Origin: Candidatus Berkelbacteria bacterium Licking1014_7
Lineage (GTDB): Bacteria > Patescibacteriota > UBA1384 > GWA2-35-9 > CG2-30-39-44
Length of the DNA stretch: 55,473 nt
Direction: 5' to 3'
Assembly: GCA_007376535.1 (NCBI GenBank)
Contig: VMGK01000001.1
Span: 1-55,473 of the forward strand
How positions within the stretch are numbered: position 1 is the first letter of the stretch; each line of letters starts with the position of its first letter. This document shows positions 1 through 9,592 of the stretch, in pieces. Both the position numbers and the translations under genes were made by a program. Under the pieces are notes generated by a model. That model made no database searches and was not told the DNA's origin. It worked only from the letters and a program-made list of their open reading frames with translations.

Positions 1-46
1 TTTGTTATTAACCCCTACAAAGAACAATATCAATCAACTTAAAAAA

Positions 47-87
47 GTGACATTTCTACTTTGCACAAATGTGACATTTCTATTTTG
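47..87. repeat. Two tandem copies of a 17-bp motif, period 24 bp (possible IS end)
   Basis: GTGACATTTCTACTTTG at 47-63 and GTGACATTTCTATTTTG at 71-87 lie 24 bp apart. The same period is seen for a different doubled motif at 33785-33826. Doubled sites near an edge resemble transposase-binding ends of insertion sequences, but no transposase is visible here, so this is inference. Confidence 0.35.
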
Positions 88-124
88 ATTTGACAGCCAT
101 GCACTGATCCAATACATCGTGGAC

Positions 125-169
125 ACTGCGAAACCGTTTCCACCTACGGAGTGGAAACGGTTTCGCAGT
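125..169. repeat. Perfect 19-bp inverted repeat
   Basis: The arm at 125-143 pairs perfectly with 151-169 around a 7-nt loop. The core GAAACCGTTTCCACC recurs as one half-site near 41654-41668, so this belongs to a dispersed palindromic family. A second small inverted repeat (CTCCGTCG/CGACGGAG) follows at about 180-208. No gene is supported in 1-235. Confidence 0.7.
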
Positions 170-235
170 ATGGGGTAAACTCCGTCGAGGGAAGGCGACC
201 GACGGAGCGATCTCGTTTAAGACAAAAAAAATTCT

Positions 236-523
236 TTAATTTAAGACCGAGTCCATCCAAAAAATATATTTCATTATGCCAAATCCCAGAAAAATAATCA
301 GGATAACAATCAATAACCCCGCCAAAAGCAAAAGCATTATTGACCAATGTATATGCGACGAGACAGGATTCGCGTGCCACTTATAATACCACTTAAATTT
401 CATCCGCAAAAAATTATGGGCTTTAGTAGACCAATTCCAAGCAGAACGGGTTGTTTTCTGAATCCGAATAATCTTTTCATCTGATCGTTTTGAATTTTGT
501 ATTTTGGTCATCTTATTTTTCAT
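236..523 (-). CDS. Short membrane protein with a WH-x5-SSHIH N-terminal anchor motif
   Basis: This small protein (95 aa from this start) has a basic N-terminal half, then the segment WYYKWHANPVSSHIHW directly before one long hydrophobic helix, and stops shortly after it. The motif and helix recur at the N terminus of the large surface protein starting at 54386 (FYHNWHNYKYSSHIHF), so this looks like the membrane anchor of such a protein, either stand-alone or truncated. It lies directly downstream of the ABC permease gene. Reading further upstream would translate a tandem TTTTGAC repeat (about 540-590), which looks artefactual, so a later ATG (523 or 511) is preferred. No clear ribosome binding site decides between them. 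Function unknown. Confidence 0.5.
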   Translation of the reverse strand: MKNKMTKIQNSKRSDEKIIRIQKTTRSAWNWSTKAHNFLRMKFKWYYKWHANPVSSHIHWSIMLLLLAGLLIVILIIFLGFGIMKYIFWMDSVLN

Positions 524-535
524 TTTTAATATGTG

Positions 536-592
536 TTTTTGACTTTTGACTTTTGACTTTTGACTTTTGACTTTTGACTTTTGACTTTTGTT
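536..592. repeat. Tandem 7-bp repeat (TTTTGAC)
   Basis: About seven copies of a TTTTGAC unit lie between the permease gene and the small anchored protein. This is a simple-sequence repeat prone to slippage. It may alter the spacing or the apparent N terminus of the downstream gene. Confidence 0.75.
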
Positions 593-1767
593 CACTCATA
601 TCTTAACGCCTGAAGCGGATTGAGGCGCGCCGCCCTTAAAGATGGATATATACCAGTAATAATCCCCACTAAAAGCGAAAAAACTATCACTCCTCCAACA
701 AAAGAAACGGGCAGACGAAAAATCGCCAAGCCCTCCTGACCAACGCTTTTTGCCAATAAATTAATCCCGACATTCACAAACAGGGATAAAATATAAGCCA
801 GAATAACGCCCATCACGCCGCCAGCCAATCCAATCATTCCCGACTCAAAAATAAATAATTTTTCTACTTCTTTGCGCCGCGCGCCCAGCGCCCGGATTAT
901 GCCAATTTCTCGTGTTCTTTCAAGTAAAGTAACTGTCATCGTGTTAAACATTCCGATTGCCGCCACTGCCAGCGCAATCAAACCAAAACTCGCCAGCACG
1001 ATTTGAATCACCTTAAAAACCCGATTGATTTCATTTAATTTTTCCATCAGCGAAGAAACCTCAAACCCCAAATCATTAACTTTTTTTTGCACAGCGGCAA
1101 CATCTGACACTGATTTGGCTTTAATTTTAATTCTTGAATAATCAATCGCGCTTACTGAAAAATCGCTATCTTGAATCTCAACTATCTGTGAAGGATTGTC
1201 AATCACACCCACAACTAAGCCCTTCATTTCATAACTATCCTTGCCATCGGACTGGTTTTGCAACATAAACAAAGATAACTGTATCTCTTTAGCGATGATA
1301 CTTTGCGGATCGCTGATATTAAAAAGTTTTAGCAATCCATTAGAAACGGTTATTTCATTCTTGGCTTTGGGTTTAACCCCGGCTAAAAATTTTGTTTGGT
1401 TCAATTCGTAATAATTGCTATCAACAATTTTTATCAATGTCTCTGTGTTCACTTCTGCATAAGCGCTTTGTCCCGGCAAACTGGTAGAGGCGGATATTTT
1501 TTCAACTTCGGGAAAATTAGAAATCCGCTGGACTACTTTGCTGTCAAGTTTAACCAAGTCAGGATTCCCTGAATAGACCTCTAAACTGGTGGTAGCCGAA
1601 GAAGTGGTTAGTTTTTTAATCGTTAGATCCTGCACTCCAAAACCAATTCCCACCAAAAAAATAATCGCGCCTATGCCGACGCCAACGCCAAGAATTGTCA
1701 AAAATGATCGCATTTTATTGCCGAGCAAATTTTGCAACGAAAGTAAAATTATATCTGATAATCTCAT
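592..1767 (-). CDS. MacB/FtsX-family ABC transporter permease
   Basis: The 391-aa protein has the MacB-like permease plan: an N-terminal transmembrane helix (about residues 20-45), a large extracytoplasmic MacB-PCD-like domain (about 50-250), then three C-terminal helices. The last part contains the typical ERTREIGIIRALGARR coupling-helix segment and ends in SLRAARLNPLQALRYE, a family hallmark. These transporters act as mechanotransmitters for export or lipoprotein-related work rather than classical import. Its ATG overlaps the stop of the ATPase gene at 1764-2447 by 4 bp (ATGA), so the two are translationally coupled. Substrate cannot be deduced; the adjacent giant surface protein gives only a weak hint. 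Confidence 0.9.
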   Translation of the reverse strand: MRLSDIILLSLQNLLGNKMRSFLTILGVGVGIGAIIFLVGIGFGVQDLTIKKLTTSSATTSLEVYSGNPDLVKLDSKVVQRISNFPEVEKISASTSLPGQSAYAEVNTETLIKIVDSNYYELNQTKFLAGVKPKAKNEITVSNGLLKLFNISDPQSIIAKEIQLSLFMLQNQSDGKDSYEMKGLVVGVIDNPSQIVEIQDSDFSVSAIDYSRIKIKAKSVSDVAAVQKKVNDLGFEVSSLMEKLNEINRVFKVIQIVLASFGLIALAVAAIGMFNTMTVTLLERTREIGIIRALGARRKEVEKLFIFESGMIGLAGGVMGVILAYILSLFVNVGINLLAKSVGQEGLAIFRLPVSFVGGVIVFSLLVGIITGIYPSLRAARLNPLQALRYE

Positions 1768-2447
1768 TTTACAATTTTCCCGTCTTGAATTTTTATTACT
1801 CTGCTGGCAAGGTGTAGATAGCCAGGATTATGAGTCACCAAGACAATCGTTCTTTTTGATTTTTTGTTTAAAACAACAATGAGTTTCATAACTTCTTTGG
1901 CTGATTTTGAGTCCAAATTTCCGGTCGGCTCGTCAACCAATAAAATCCAGGGCGCGTTGACAAGCGCTCGGGCAATCGCCACCCGCTGTTGCTGTCCGCC
2001 GGAGAGTTCCGAGGGAATCCTATTAAACATTTTTCCCAAGCCAAAATCAGTTAATAGTTTTTTGGCGCGGCTGATCCGACTAACTCTTGATTTTCCTTGC
2101 AACATTCTGGGCAAAGCCACATTTTGCAAAACAGATAAATTCTTGATTAAATTAAATTGCTGAAAGACCATCCCGATTTTGTTTCGGCGGTGAGATGTTA
2201 AACTGTCTTCGTTCATTTTACTCATTTTCTCGCCCCTAATTTTTATTTCTCCGCTGTCAAAAATTTCTAATCCTGCCAGGCAATGAAGCAAGGTTGATTT
2301 GCCGCAACCAGAAGGTCCCAGAATGATAATAAAATCACCAGCGTAAATCTTAAATGAAACGCCGCGCAACGCCCTAAATTCATTGGGTTGACCAATATCA
2401 TAGGTTTTTTCAATTTTAACAACTTCGATGATCGGATGTCGCTTCAT
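1764..2447 (-). CDS. ABC transporter ATP-binding protein (MacB/LolD type)
   Basis: This 227-aa nucleotide-binding subunit has Walker [10 protein letters not shown], the Q-loop in [11 protein letters not shown], signature [15 protein letters not shown], Walker [13 protein letters not shown] and the switch histidine in [15 protein letters not shown] is typical of the LolD/MacB/FtsE branch that pairs with FtsX-like permeases. It powers the permease encoded immediately downstream with a 4-bp overlap. Length is normal and it starts at ATG. Exported substrate unknown. Confidence 0.95.
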   Translation of the reverse strand: MKRHPIIEVVKIEKTYDIGQPNEFRALRGVSFKIYAGDFIIILGPSGCGKSTLLHCLAGLEIFDSGEIKIRGEKMSKMNEDSLTSHRRNKIGMVFQQFNLIKNLSVLQNVALPRMLQGKSRVSRISRAKKLLTDFGLGKMFNRIPSELSGGQQQRVAIARALVNAPWILLVDEPTGNLDSKSAKEVMKLIVVLNKKSKRTIVLVTHNPGYLHLASRVIKIQDGKIVK

Positions 2448-2461
2448 TGATTGCTATTTAT

Positions 2462-2755
2462 TTTAAGATGTTAAGTCCAAGAACAGATGGTTATTACAAG
2501 AGGACGCAGCCCGAAAATTCTTTGTTTAGTAAAATGAGGTATTGTTGATTTGAAGCCATCCGCAGCCGAGCGGGCACGGTGGTCGCCGCGGCGACCGAGC
2601 GAGGCGAGGACGAGCGAGGAGCCGTGCTGGGGCGACGAGCGTGCTGAAAATCAATTATACCTCTTTATTACAAGAGGGATTTTACGCAGCCCCGCCCTTT
2701 CAGAAGAAAGAGCGAGGCGCAGTAAAATCCCATTACAATTAGCGTAAAAAAGAAC
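2462..2755. repeat. GC-rich intergenic palindromic/repeat cluster
   Basis: No gene is supported here. The block holds two copies of a TTATTACAAGAGG...GCAGCCC motif (about 2492-2513 and 2666-2694; a third lies inverted at about 48653-48676). A long imperfect palindrome has arms near 2533-2550 and 2643-2660, and a hairpin with GGGATTTTAC/GTAAAATCCC arms spans about 2677-2733. The middle is much richer in G+C than its surroundings. Possible roles are termination or a REP-like mobile element; neither is proven. Confidence 0.55.
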
Positions 2756-2769
2756 GCCAGTAGGATTCT

Positions 2770-5700
2770 TTATTTTTTCAATATCGCCGGGATAAAACTA
2801 AAAGTATCTTCCAACAATTTTACAATAATTTGCAAGGTTGACGCCTCTTTTTCAGGAGTCAATATGGTGTAATCCGCGCTTTGCGCCTGATTATTAAACT
2901 CATCGCTGGACGCGACTCTAAAACGATAAGTGGTTGAAGCGTCAAGATTTTTCAAAACCACCACATGCGACTGATTTAAGTTGATGTCTAACTGACTTTT
3001 TTGCGAAAAATCCCCAGAAGCAACTCCGATCCCGTAAAAGGCCTGCGAAGAAGCCGGTTCGTCGGTCTGCCAAGATATAATCGTTTGCACTCGCGCCCCT
3101 TCCCCTGATCCAATGGTAGAGACCTCTGACTTAACTTTGCTAATCTGGGGCGGATACACGTCTGACTTGGTAGTCAAGGAATAGGTCTCTGACACCGCAG
3201 TATTGCCATAAGTGTCAGTTGATTTTATTTGATAAGAATACTTGGTATTGGGAGTTAGCCCCTGAAGCGTAACACTATGATTTACCAACTGGTCAGACGA
3301 ACCCTGATCTTGGTTGGGCACTGTGGTCCCAAAACTTACCAGAGAAGTGGTCGGCACATTGGTTTTCCAACTCACCACCGCTGTGCGCGCCAAAACCTCG
3401 CCCAACTTTATTTCTGTTACTTTGGGCTGGGGCAAGGTGGAAAATTGGTACAAATCCGACTCAACCGCATTGCTGTCTTCATCCAATCCTGACAACTTAA
3501 AATAATATTTTGTGTCTTCTGCCAAATCTTTGAGACGGATGGTGTGCGTGGTGGTGGAACCAACTGATTGATCAGCCAGAGTTTCGGTAATATTTTTATC
3601 TTTGCCATATTTGAACATTGACGATGTTACGACATTGGTTGTCCAGCCCACAATCGCCGAATTCAAACTAATATCGTTCACTTCCACATCGGAAATTGCC
3701 CCCTCTGCTTTGGTGGTAAAGGTTTGATTAGACAAAATTCCAATATTTCCGCTGGTGTCTTTGGAGCGGATTTCGTAATAATAGGTGGTGGCGGGGGCGA
3801 GTCCTGATAGAGTTACTGAATGCGAGGTGACTGTATCGTCCTTGCCGATTTCAGAGCCGAGCGCTGAAAAGGTCCCATAGCGGATAATTGAGTTGGAAAC
3901 CTTATCAGTCAACCAAGTAATTGTGGCTGAACGGGCTTCCACTGAAACCTGAGGGCTGTCGCCGGCAATGGTCGGCGGAGTGATATCAATAAGCAATGGC
4001 TCAGTCGTAAAATCAGAGACCGACGAATAAGCCACATTGCCATAACTGTCTTGGGATTTTACCCGATAATAATATTTGGTCTGGGCGCTTAAACCAGACA
4101 AAACGACTGTGTGTTCGGTCTGGCTATCATCTGGTTTGCCTTGTGAAATAGACAAATCGTCCGCGCTCGCGCCAAATTCCACAAAAGAATTGGCGCTTAC
4201 ATTTGAATTCCAACTAATGCTCACTGTGGAAAGAGTGATATCTGACGATAGGGGCGTTTCAACCGATGGGGTGGTTAAAGTGGTAAACGATAAATTATTA
4301 TCATCAGGATAACTCAAAATCGTTTGATTGTTGTTGGAATCCTTGGAAATCACTTTAGCATAATAAACCTTGCCCGCGGTCAAACCCGTCAAACTTACCC
4401 GATGAGTGCGGTTGGACTGAGTGTCTTCAGTAGTTGATAAATTTAAATTATTTGCCGCAATTCCATAAAAGACCTGCGAAGTGGCTGGTTCGTCGGTCTG
4501 CCAAGAAACTATGGCGGTTGTTTCGGTAATTGAACCAACTGACGCCAGAGTAATCACCGGGGCGGTCTCATCGCCGGTGGTAGTGAAAGAAATTTCATCA
4601 GACCTCACACTGTTAGCCGAACTGTCTTTTGACTCCGCCAAACAATAATAAGTGGTGTTGCGGGTTAAATCAGTCAACGAGACAGTGTGATTATAATCCT
4701 TTTCTGATTGCAAGGTTGATTTTGTTCCTAAATCAAATCCAAACCCGCTGGTAATAGAACAAGAGACCTGGGTGGTGGACGCCTCGCCGGTCTTCCAAGT
4801 GATAACGGCTGAATTATTCAGTATATTGTTTGCCGTTGGTCCGGTCGTAATAGTCGGCGGAGTTGAATCCGAAGCAGTGTTAAAGGAGAAATAGGCGCCG
4901 CTGTTATTGTTAGTCGTCTGGTTAGCGTCAGTGTCCCGGGATTTGACTTGAAAATAATAGGTGGTGCTTTGGTCTAAACCGGTCAACGCCACTGAATGAG
5001 AAGTGACTGATTCGCTGCGGTTGCCACTGGTCTTCCAGGTTGCATCAGGCGCAGCCGTGGTTCCCCATTCAATTAAACTATCCGAGGCGGTTGAAGTAGT
5101 CCAGGTGATGGTGGCGCTGGTCTGCCCGGGCGTGCCGGCAGAAACCGCAGAAATGACTGGCGCGGACAAAGTGGCAAAAGTATAGCCGGCGCCGGAATTG
5201 TCGGCTGTGCCCTCATTGCCCCCGCTGTCCCGGGATTTAACCCGGAAATAATAGGTGGCGCCGGGCGTTAAACCCTTTAATGCAACCGAATGCGAAGTAA
5301 TTGATTCCGCGCTATTGCCGGCTGACGAACCGTAAGAATTGGTCGCGCCATAATCCACAATGGAATTAGAGACCTCGTTAGTTGTCCAAGTGATGGTGGC
5401 GGTTTTAGTGGTGATAGAGGAGGCGGAAGGAACATTGGTGATGGTCGGCGGGGTGATGTCAAGCGAAGCCGGCTGATTGCTGGTTTCCGCAGAAGTGGTC
5501 GGATTGGCGGCTAAGTCCGTAACTTTAATTTTGTAATAATAAGTGCTGGTGTTGACTAATCCATCGTCAAAATAATGGGAGTCAGTTTGACTGGTGATGG
5601 TAGCCGCATCGCTATAGACACCGGCATCCACTTTGCGCTGGACTGTGTAGGAAGAAAAGTCGCCGTCCGGATTGGTGTCCCAGTCCACAAAATGGCGATA

Positions 5701-8379
5701 AGGTCCAGAGCCGCCGGTTTTAGAAACATCAAAGACCTCTAAATTAGTCGGGACAGCCGGATTGGTGGTGTCAAAGATAATCGTATCCGACGAAGTGGCA
5801 GTATTGCCTTTAGTATCTTTGAGTCGTAAATAGACCGTCTTATTGCCGTCGTTGGCAGTTAAAGTCCATGCCTTGGAAGTAGTATATGTCTCATAGTCCG
5901 ACCAAGTGGAATTATCATTGGAAAACTGCATCTGCAAAGCAGTGTCGTCAGTGGCGGAAAGCGTTAATGTGACAGTTTGCGAATTGGTGATGGCAGCGCC
6001 GGAATTGATGGAAAAAGTGGAGATAACCGGGTTTTTGGTGTCTAAAATAAAGGTTGTTGATTCAGCCGTGTTGGTGCCGCCGACATTGCCATCATTGGCA
6101 GTAACCTTGATCTTCATTCCAGTAGTGTATTGATTATTATAATCGGTTTTTGCCGTCCAAGCGCCGGTGTGATTATTGCCCGGAGAAGCGCCGCTGGCTT
6201 TTGCCCCCTCGCCGGTGGTAGTTGTCGCTTCTTGATACGCAGAACCGTCCCAGTATTGAAATGAAATCGTGGCAGTGGCGTCATCTTCATCGGATAAAGT
6301 GTAACTGATATTGACCTCGCCAGTGGCGGCTTGAGACGCTGTCAATGAGGTAATTTGCGGTTTGGCATTGGTTAAAAATGAATAAGTCGGGGTTGACCAA
6401 TCACCCCATGCGTTAGCGCCAGCAGGCGCCTTGGAGGCAGTGCGCCAATAGTAAGTTGTCTTGGCAACAAGCGCTGACTGCACCGTATATGTCACCGAAG
6501 TTCCAGTAGCATAAGGAGTAGTATTGCTATTCGTCCAACCAGTGCCACTTGATGATTGATCAAATGTCTGAACATTGGCGGTAAAGCCGGAATCAGTGGC
6601 GATCTGGATTTTAACATTCATTGGATTGCTGGCAGCTTCAGTCGGAGTAATGATAAATGCCGGCGTGACAGAGGCGGATGAAGTTGAACCGGAAACCGCC
6701 ACCCCGTCTACTGAAACCGGAGTTGAGACCGCCTTGGCGTAGAGATAATTGGAGCCAATGCCACCAGCAACATTGCCGGTTCCCCCGCTGACTGTCCGTG
6801 TGCCGGTAAATGTATTGGCAGTGATGTAATAAACCGCTATCCTTCCTCCGCCGCCTCCTCCGCCAAAGCTGACACCGTTGCCACCAATGGCAGTGATAGT
6901 GCTGCCTGCGCCGGCAAAAGTGTTAGCAGTAAGATAGACACTCCCACCCGAAGCGCCACCACCATCAGAACTACTGCCGTTGCTGCCATTGGCGGTCATA
7001 TTGCCATTGATGGTAACTGTGCCCGAAGAGCCGTTAATGGTAATTGCTCCTCCACCAGCGGTGGAAGCCCCTGAACCTAAGTCAGTCGGCGTAACAGCGC
7101 TACCGTAAACGCTACCGGCAATTGCCACGCCAGCACACGAACCGCCCGCCGCGCCGCCCGCTCCTCCATAACCGCCACCACCGGTACAAACTGAGCCGTT
7201 ATACATACCTGCGCCAGGACCGGTTTCAGCCGCATAGCCCTGCCCATTGGCAGAAAAAGTAGACCCGCTGTATAAAGAGAAACTACCGCTTAAGTTAAGA
7301 GTCGGACCAATTCCACTCGGAGAGACACCGCTCCCCTTGGCTAAGACCGTGGCATTATTTGAGACGTCTCCGAGAGTAACATTGCGAAAACGATAGATTC
7401 CGTCGCTTGAAGCGGTCAGATCAGCATTTACTCCTCTGGCGCCGCTAAACTCAAATGTTTTATAAACATAGGCATCCTTGTTGGTAATGTCAACAAAAAT
7501 CACTGTTCCATTTGAGCCGCTTTGTCCATTCACTGAAGTACCGGCAGTAGTAACTGCGTTGGCAAATGAAAAAGTGTTGGAACTTGAATACCTGATAGAG
7601 ATCCTTCCTCCTCCACCTCCGCCACCGTAACTGACACCGTTACCGCCATTGGCAGTAATATTCCCCGTTCCAGCAATCGTTCCAGTAGTAATATATGCGC
7701 TCCCTCCCGAGCCGCCGCCAGCTTCGCCCGCTGCTCCATTCAGACCATTAGCAGAAATAGTCCCGCTAACGGTTGTTGTGCCCGAGGCAGTGATAATAAT
7801 CGCTCCTCCTCCAGCTACTCCTCCTCCAGAACCCAAGTTGGTAGGCGCAGTGTCGTTCGTTCCGTAAGTACCGCCCCCTAAAGCTAAGCCTGTGCAAGAA
7901 CCCAAACCATTGCCTCCGCTTCCGCCATATCCTCCTCCGCCAGTGCAAGCGCTTCCTCCTGAAATTCCCGCACCCGGTCCGGCAGAAGCTCCAAATCCGC
8001 CTCCGTTTCCATCAATCGCTCCGCCACTCGCCACATTGACAGTGGCAAAATTAAAGGTGACGCCGTAACCGGTAGCGCCGGAAATTTCTCCATTGACCGT
8101 GACGGTGCCGTTGACGGTCAAGGTACCAGTACCGGTGATGGTAAAACCGCCTGAATCATAAACTCCGCCGCCCACAGTCAATGTCACGCCGCTATTCACG
8201 GTTAAATTACCGATACTACTCGGCACATCCGCCGCGTTCGCCCAAGTAGTATTAGATGAAATCGTATAATCAGTGGCAAAGACCGATTTGGGCACAAACG
8301 TCAAAACCAATCCCGCCACTAACAAAATAGCGGTCAAGATGATGAATAGTTTGTGGTGCTTTTTGATAAAAGGTTTCAT
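2770..8379 (-). CDS. Giant secreted surface protein with Gly-rich repeats and about nine FN3-like domains
   Basis: The 1869-aa protein starts with a basic segment, a hydrophobic helix and a plausible signal-peptidase site (VFA then TDY, about residue 36). Residues about 60-560 contain two long Gly-rich beta-repeat blocks, each ending in a run of seven or eight glycines before R-I. Ig/FN3-like modules follow, including at least nine repeats with the pattern ATITWTTxExSxSxVxYG ... YYFRVKSxDxxGN, typical of purple-acid-phosphatase-like FN3 domains. No catalytic motif is evident and there is no sortase signal. The C terminus is a short hydrophobic segment. It is probably an extended adhesin or S-layer-like stalk. 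The neighbouring MacB-like exporter is separate. Confidence 0.85.
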   Translation of the reverse strand: MKPFIKKHHKLFIILTAILLVAGLVLTFVPKSVFATDYTISSNTTWANAADVPSSIGNLTVNSGVTLTVGGGVYDSGGFTITGTGTLTVNGTVTVNGEISGATGYGVTFNFATVNVASGGAIDGNGGGFGASAGPGAGISGGSACTGGGGYGGSGGNGLGSCTGLALGGGTYGTNDTAPTNLGSGGGVAGGGAIIITASGTTTVSGTISANGLNGAAGEAGGGSGGSAYITTGTIAGTGNITANGGNGVSYGGGGGGGRISIRYSSSNTFSFANAVTTAGTSVNGQSGSNGTVIFVDITNKDAYVYKTFEFSGARGVNADLTASSDGIYRFRNVTLGDVSNNATVLAKGSGVSPSGIGPTLNLSGSFSLYSGSTFSANGQGYAAETGPGAGMYNGSVCTGGGGYGGAGGAAGGSCAGVAIAGSVYGSAVTPTDLGSGASTAGGGAITINGSSGTVTINGNMTANGSNGSSSDGGGASGGSVYLTANTFAGAGSTITAIGGNGVSFGGGGGGGRIAVYYITANTFTGTRTVSGGTGNVAGGIGSNYLYAKAVSTPVSVDGVAVSGSTSSASVTPAFIITPTEAASNPMNVKIQIATDSGFTANVQTFDQSSSGTGWTNSNTTPYATGTSVTYTVQSALVAKTTYYWRTASKAPAGANAWGDWSTPTYSFLTNAKPQITSLTASQAATGEVNISYTLSDEDDATATISFQYWDGSAYQEATTTTGEGAKASGASPGNNHTGAWTAKTDYNNQYTTGMKIKVTANDGNVGGTNTAESTTFILDTKNPVISTFSINSGAAITNSQTVTLTLSATDDTALQMQFSNDNSTWSDYETYTTSKAWTLTANDGNKTVYLRLKDTKGNTATSSDTIIFDTTNPAVPTNLEVFDVSKTGGSGPYRHFVDWDTNPDGDFSSYTVQRKVDAGVYSDAATITSQTDSHYFDDGLVNTSTYYYKIKVTDLAANPTTSAETSNQPASLDITPPTITNVPSASSITTKTATITWTTNEVSNSIVDYGATNSYGSSAGNSAESITSHSVALKGLTPGATYYFRVKSRDSGGNEGTADNSGAGYTFATLSAPVISAVSAGTPGQTSATITWTTSTASDSLIEWGTTAAPDATWKTSGNRSESVTSHSVALTGLDQSTTYYFQVKSRDTDANQTTNNNSGAYFSFNTASDSTPPTITTGPTANNILNNSAVITWKTGEASTTQVSCSITSGFGFDLGTKSTLQSEKDYNHTVSLTDLTRNTTYYCLAESKDSSANSVRSDEISFTTTGDETAPVITLASVGSITETTAIVSWQTDEPATSQVFYGIAANNLNLSTTEDTQSNRTHRVSLTGLTAGKVYYAKVISKDSNNNQTILSYPDDNNLSFTTLTTPSVETPLSSDITLSTVSISWNSNVSANSFVEFGASADDLSISQGKPDDSQTEHTVVLSGLSAQTKYYYRVKSQDSYGNVAYSSVSDFTTEPLLIDITPPTIAGDSPQVSVEARSATITWLTDKVSNSIIRYGTFSALGSEIGKDDTVTSHSVTLSGLAPATTYYYEIRSKDTSGNIGILSNQTFTTKAEGAISDVEVNDISLNSAIVGWTTNVVTSSMFKYGKDKNITETLADQSVGSTTTHTIRLKDLAEDTKYYFKLSGLDEDSNAVESDLYQFSTLPQPKVTEIKLGEVLARTAVVSWKTNVPTTSLVSFGTTVPNQDQGSSDQLVNHSVTLQGLTPNTKYSYQIKSTDTYGNTAVSETYSLTTKSDVYPPQISKVKSEVSTIGSGEGARVQTIISWQTDEPASSQAFYGIGVASGDFSQKSQLDINLNQSHVVVLKNLDASTTYRFRVASSDEFNNQAQSADYTILTPEKEASTLQIIVKLLEDTFSFIPAILKK

Positions 8380-8443
8380 CTATTTTTAATCTCAAAACTT
8401 AAATGTTTTTTACTGAAATTTACAATTTACAATTCTCAATTTA

Positions 8444-8511
8444 CCCGCCTTCATTGCTTGATATTCCACTCGAATTATTCATTCGTGTTCCATTCAGGCA
8501 ATTATGGCGGG
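8444..8511. repeat. Imperfect foldback repeat, copy 1
   Basis: CCCGCCTTCATTGCTTGA pairs imperfectly with the downstream arm ending in GGCGGG. A second copy lies at 17108-17206 with an extra segment in its loop. It sits next to the four-helix gene. Dispersed REP-like element. Confidence 0.6.
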
Positions 8512-8553
8512 CAGGCATTGAATTTACAATGTTTCAATTTACAATTTAACAAA

Positions 8554-8913
8554 CTATTTCAAACTGTTGGTGATTTTTTGAAAAATCATCGTCAATTCTT
8601 GCGCTTCTTTCCAAAGTTGGGTAATTTTATCTTTTTTATCGGGTTCACATTTAGCCAGCATTCTTAACCAATGTTTTGATTCCTGAATTTCTTTTTTGCA
8701 AATAAATATTTTGGTTCTAAAATCTTTCTTGGAAGAGGCGGCATTAGCTTCCATGTAATTAGCGCCAACAGAAGTAGAAGATCTAATTAGTTGAGAAATA
8801 ATTGGCACTGAAATAATTGTCTGCTTTAAGGCGCGGCAGAAGACAATTACCTCCTCGCCAAATTTTGCCGTTCTTTCTTCAAGATTGTAGTTTGTGTTTG
8901 AAAATTGAGTCAT
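8554..8913 (-). CDS. Four-helix bundle protein (23S rRNA IVP/S23 family), copy 1
   Basis: The 119-aa all-helical protein matches the family pattern: NLEERTAKFGEEVIVFCRAL near the start, then LIRSSTSVGANYMEANAASSKKDF, then KEIQESKHWLRML. The family was first noticed inside 23S rRNA intervening sequences and is common as isolated genes in CPR genomes; its biochemical role is unclear. Two paralogues occur here (24508-24879 and 45131-45496). It is flanked by AT-rich imperfect repeats related to TTTACAATTTACAATT. Family assignment is strong; function unknown. Confidence 0.85.
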   Translation of the reverse strand: MTQFSNTNYNLEERTAKFGEEVIVFCRALKQTIISVPIISQLIRSSTSVGANYMEANAASSKKDFRTKIFICKKEIQESKHWLRMLAKCEPDKKDKITQLWKEAQELTMIFQKITNSLK

Positions 8914-8985
8914 TGTTTCATTGAAAATTGATTGAAAATTAGAAATTGGAATGTTTGAAAATTGATATTATAGTTTTGGATTTTG

Positions 8986-9570
8986 TCATTTTTTCAGTAT
9001 TTCCTCCAAATACTCTCCTGCTACTTTATTTTTGCTGTCTGAAGCAATCCTCTGTAAAAACGCCACCAAATCCTTTTTATTGACCCACTCTTGGGATTGA
9101 TAAAGATTGATTAAATTTTGATAAGCAGTTCTGAATTCAGGATTGAGTTCAATCGCTTTTTGATAATTCAATGTTGCTGACTGAAAATTCCCCATTTCCC
9201 GCCAAGCATTAGCCAAATAGTTATAATAAACAACGTTCTGCTCAAGACCCACTAATTTATCATAAATATTAATGACGTTTTCAAAATTTCTTAAATTAAA
9301 TTCTGCCAAACCCAGCAATTCTGAGTAGATTACATTTTCCGAGTCGCCCCTTACCACGGGATCTAATAAAATTTTTACCTGCTGATAATCTTGGTCTGCT
9401 TTTGCCTTTAACGCTTTGTGATAATTTTCTTCGGCTAACACCGAGCCCTTGGAAATAACCGACTCGCTATTTTTTGTTGGACGAAAAAATGATAATACCA
9501 CAATTAACGCGAGCACAAGAAGAAAAATAATTATTAAATAAAGAATTTTTCGCTTTCTGCTAATTTTCAT
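8986..9570 (-). CDS. Membrane-anchored TPR protein
   Basis: The 194-aa protein has a basic N terminus and one transmembrane helix (about residues 8-27), followed by an extracytoplasmic region with TPR-like repeats (for example ANAWREMGNFQSATLNYQKA and AIELNPEFRTAYQNL, about 120-160). TPRs mediate protein-protein contacts; a partner cannot be deduced. Its ATG follows a good ribosome binding site (AAGGAGG). It reads in the same direction as the Nramp-like and ksgA genes upstream. Confidence 0.75.
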   Translation of the reverse strand: MKISRKRKILYLIIIFLLVLALIVVLSFFRPTKNSESVISKGSVLAEENYHKALKAKADQDYQQVKILLDPVVRGDSENVIYSELLGLAEFNLRNFENVINIYDKLVGLEQNVVYYNYLANAWREMGNFQSATLNYQKAIELNPEFRTAYQNLINLYQSQEWVNKKDLVAFLQRIASDSKNKVAGEYLEEILKK

Positions 9571-9592
9571 ATTTCCTCCTTAATTTTTGTCA

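Noticed and set aside
144-380. 78-codon minus-strand frame near the left edge
   Set aside because: Overlaps the anchored-protein gene in another frame and begins in a palindrome.
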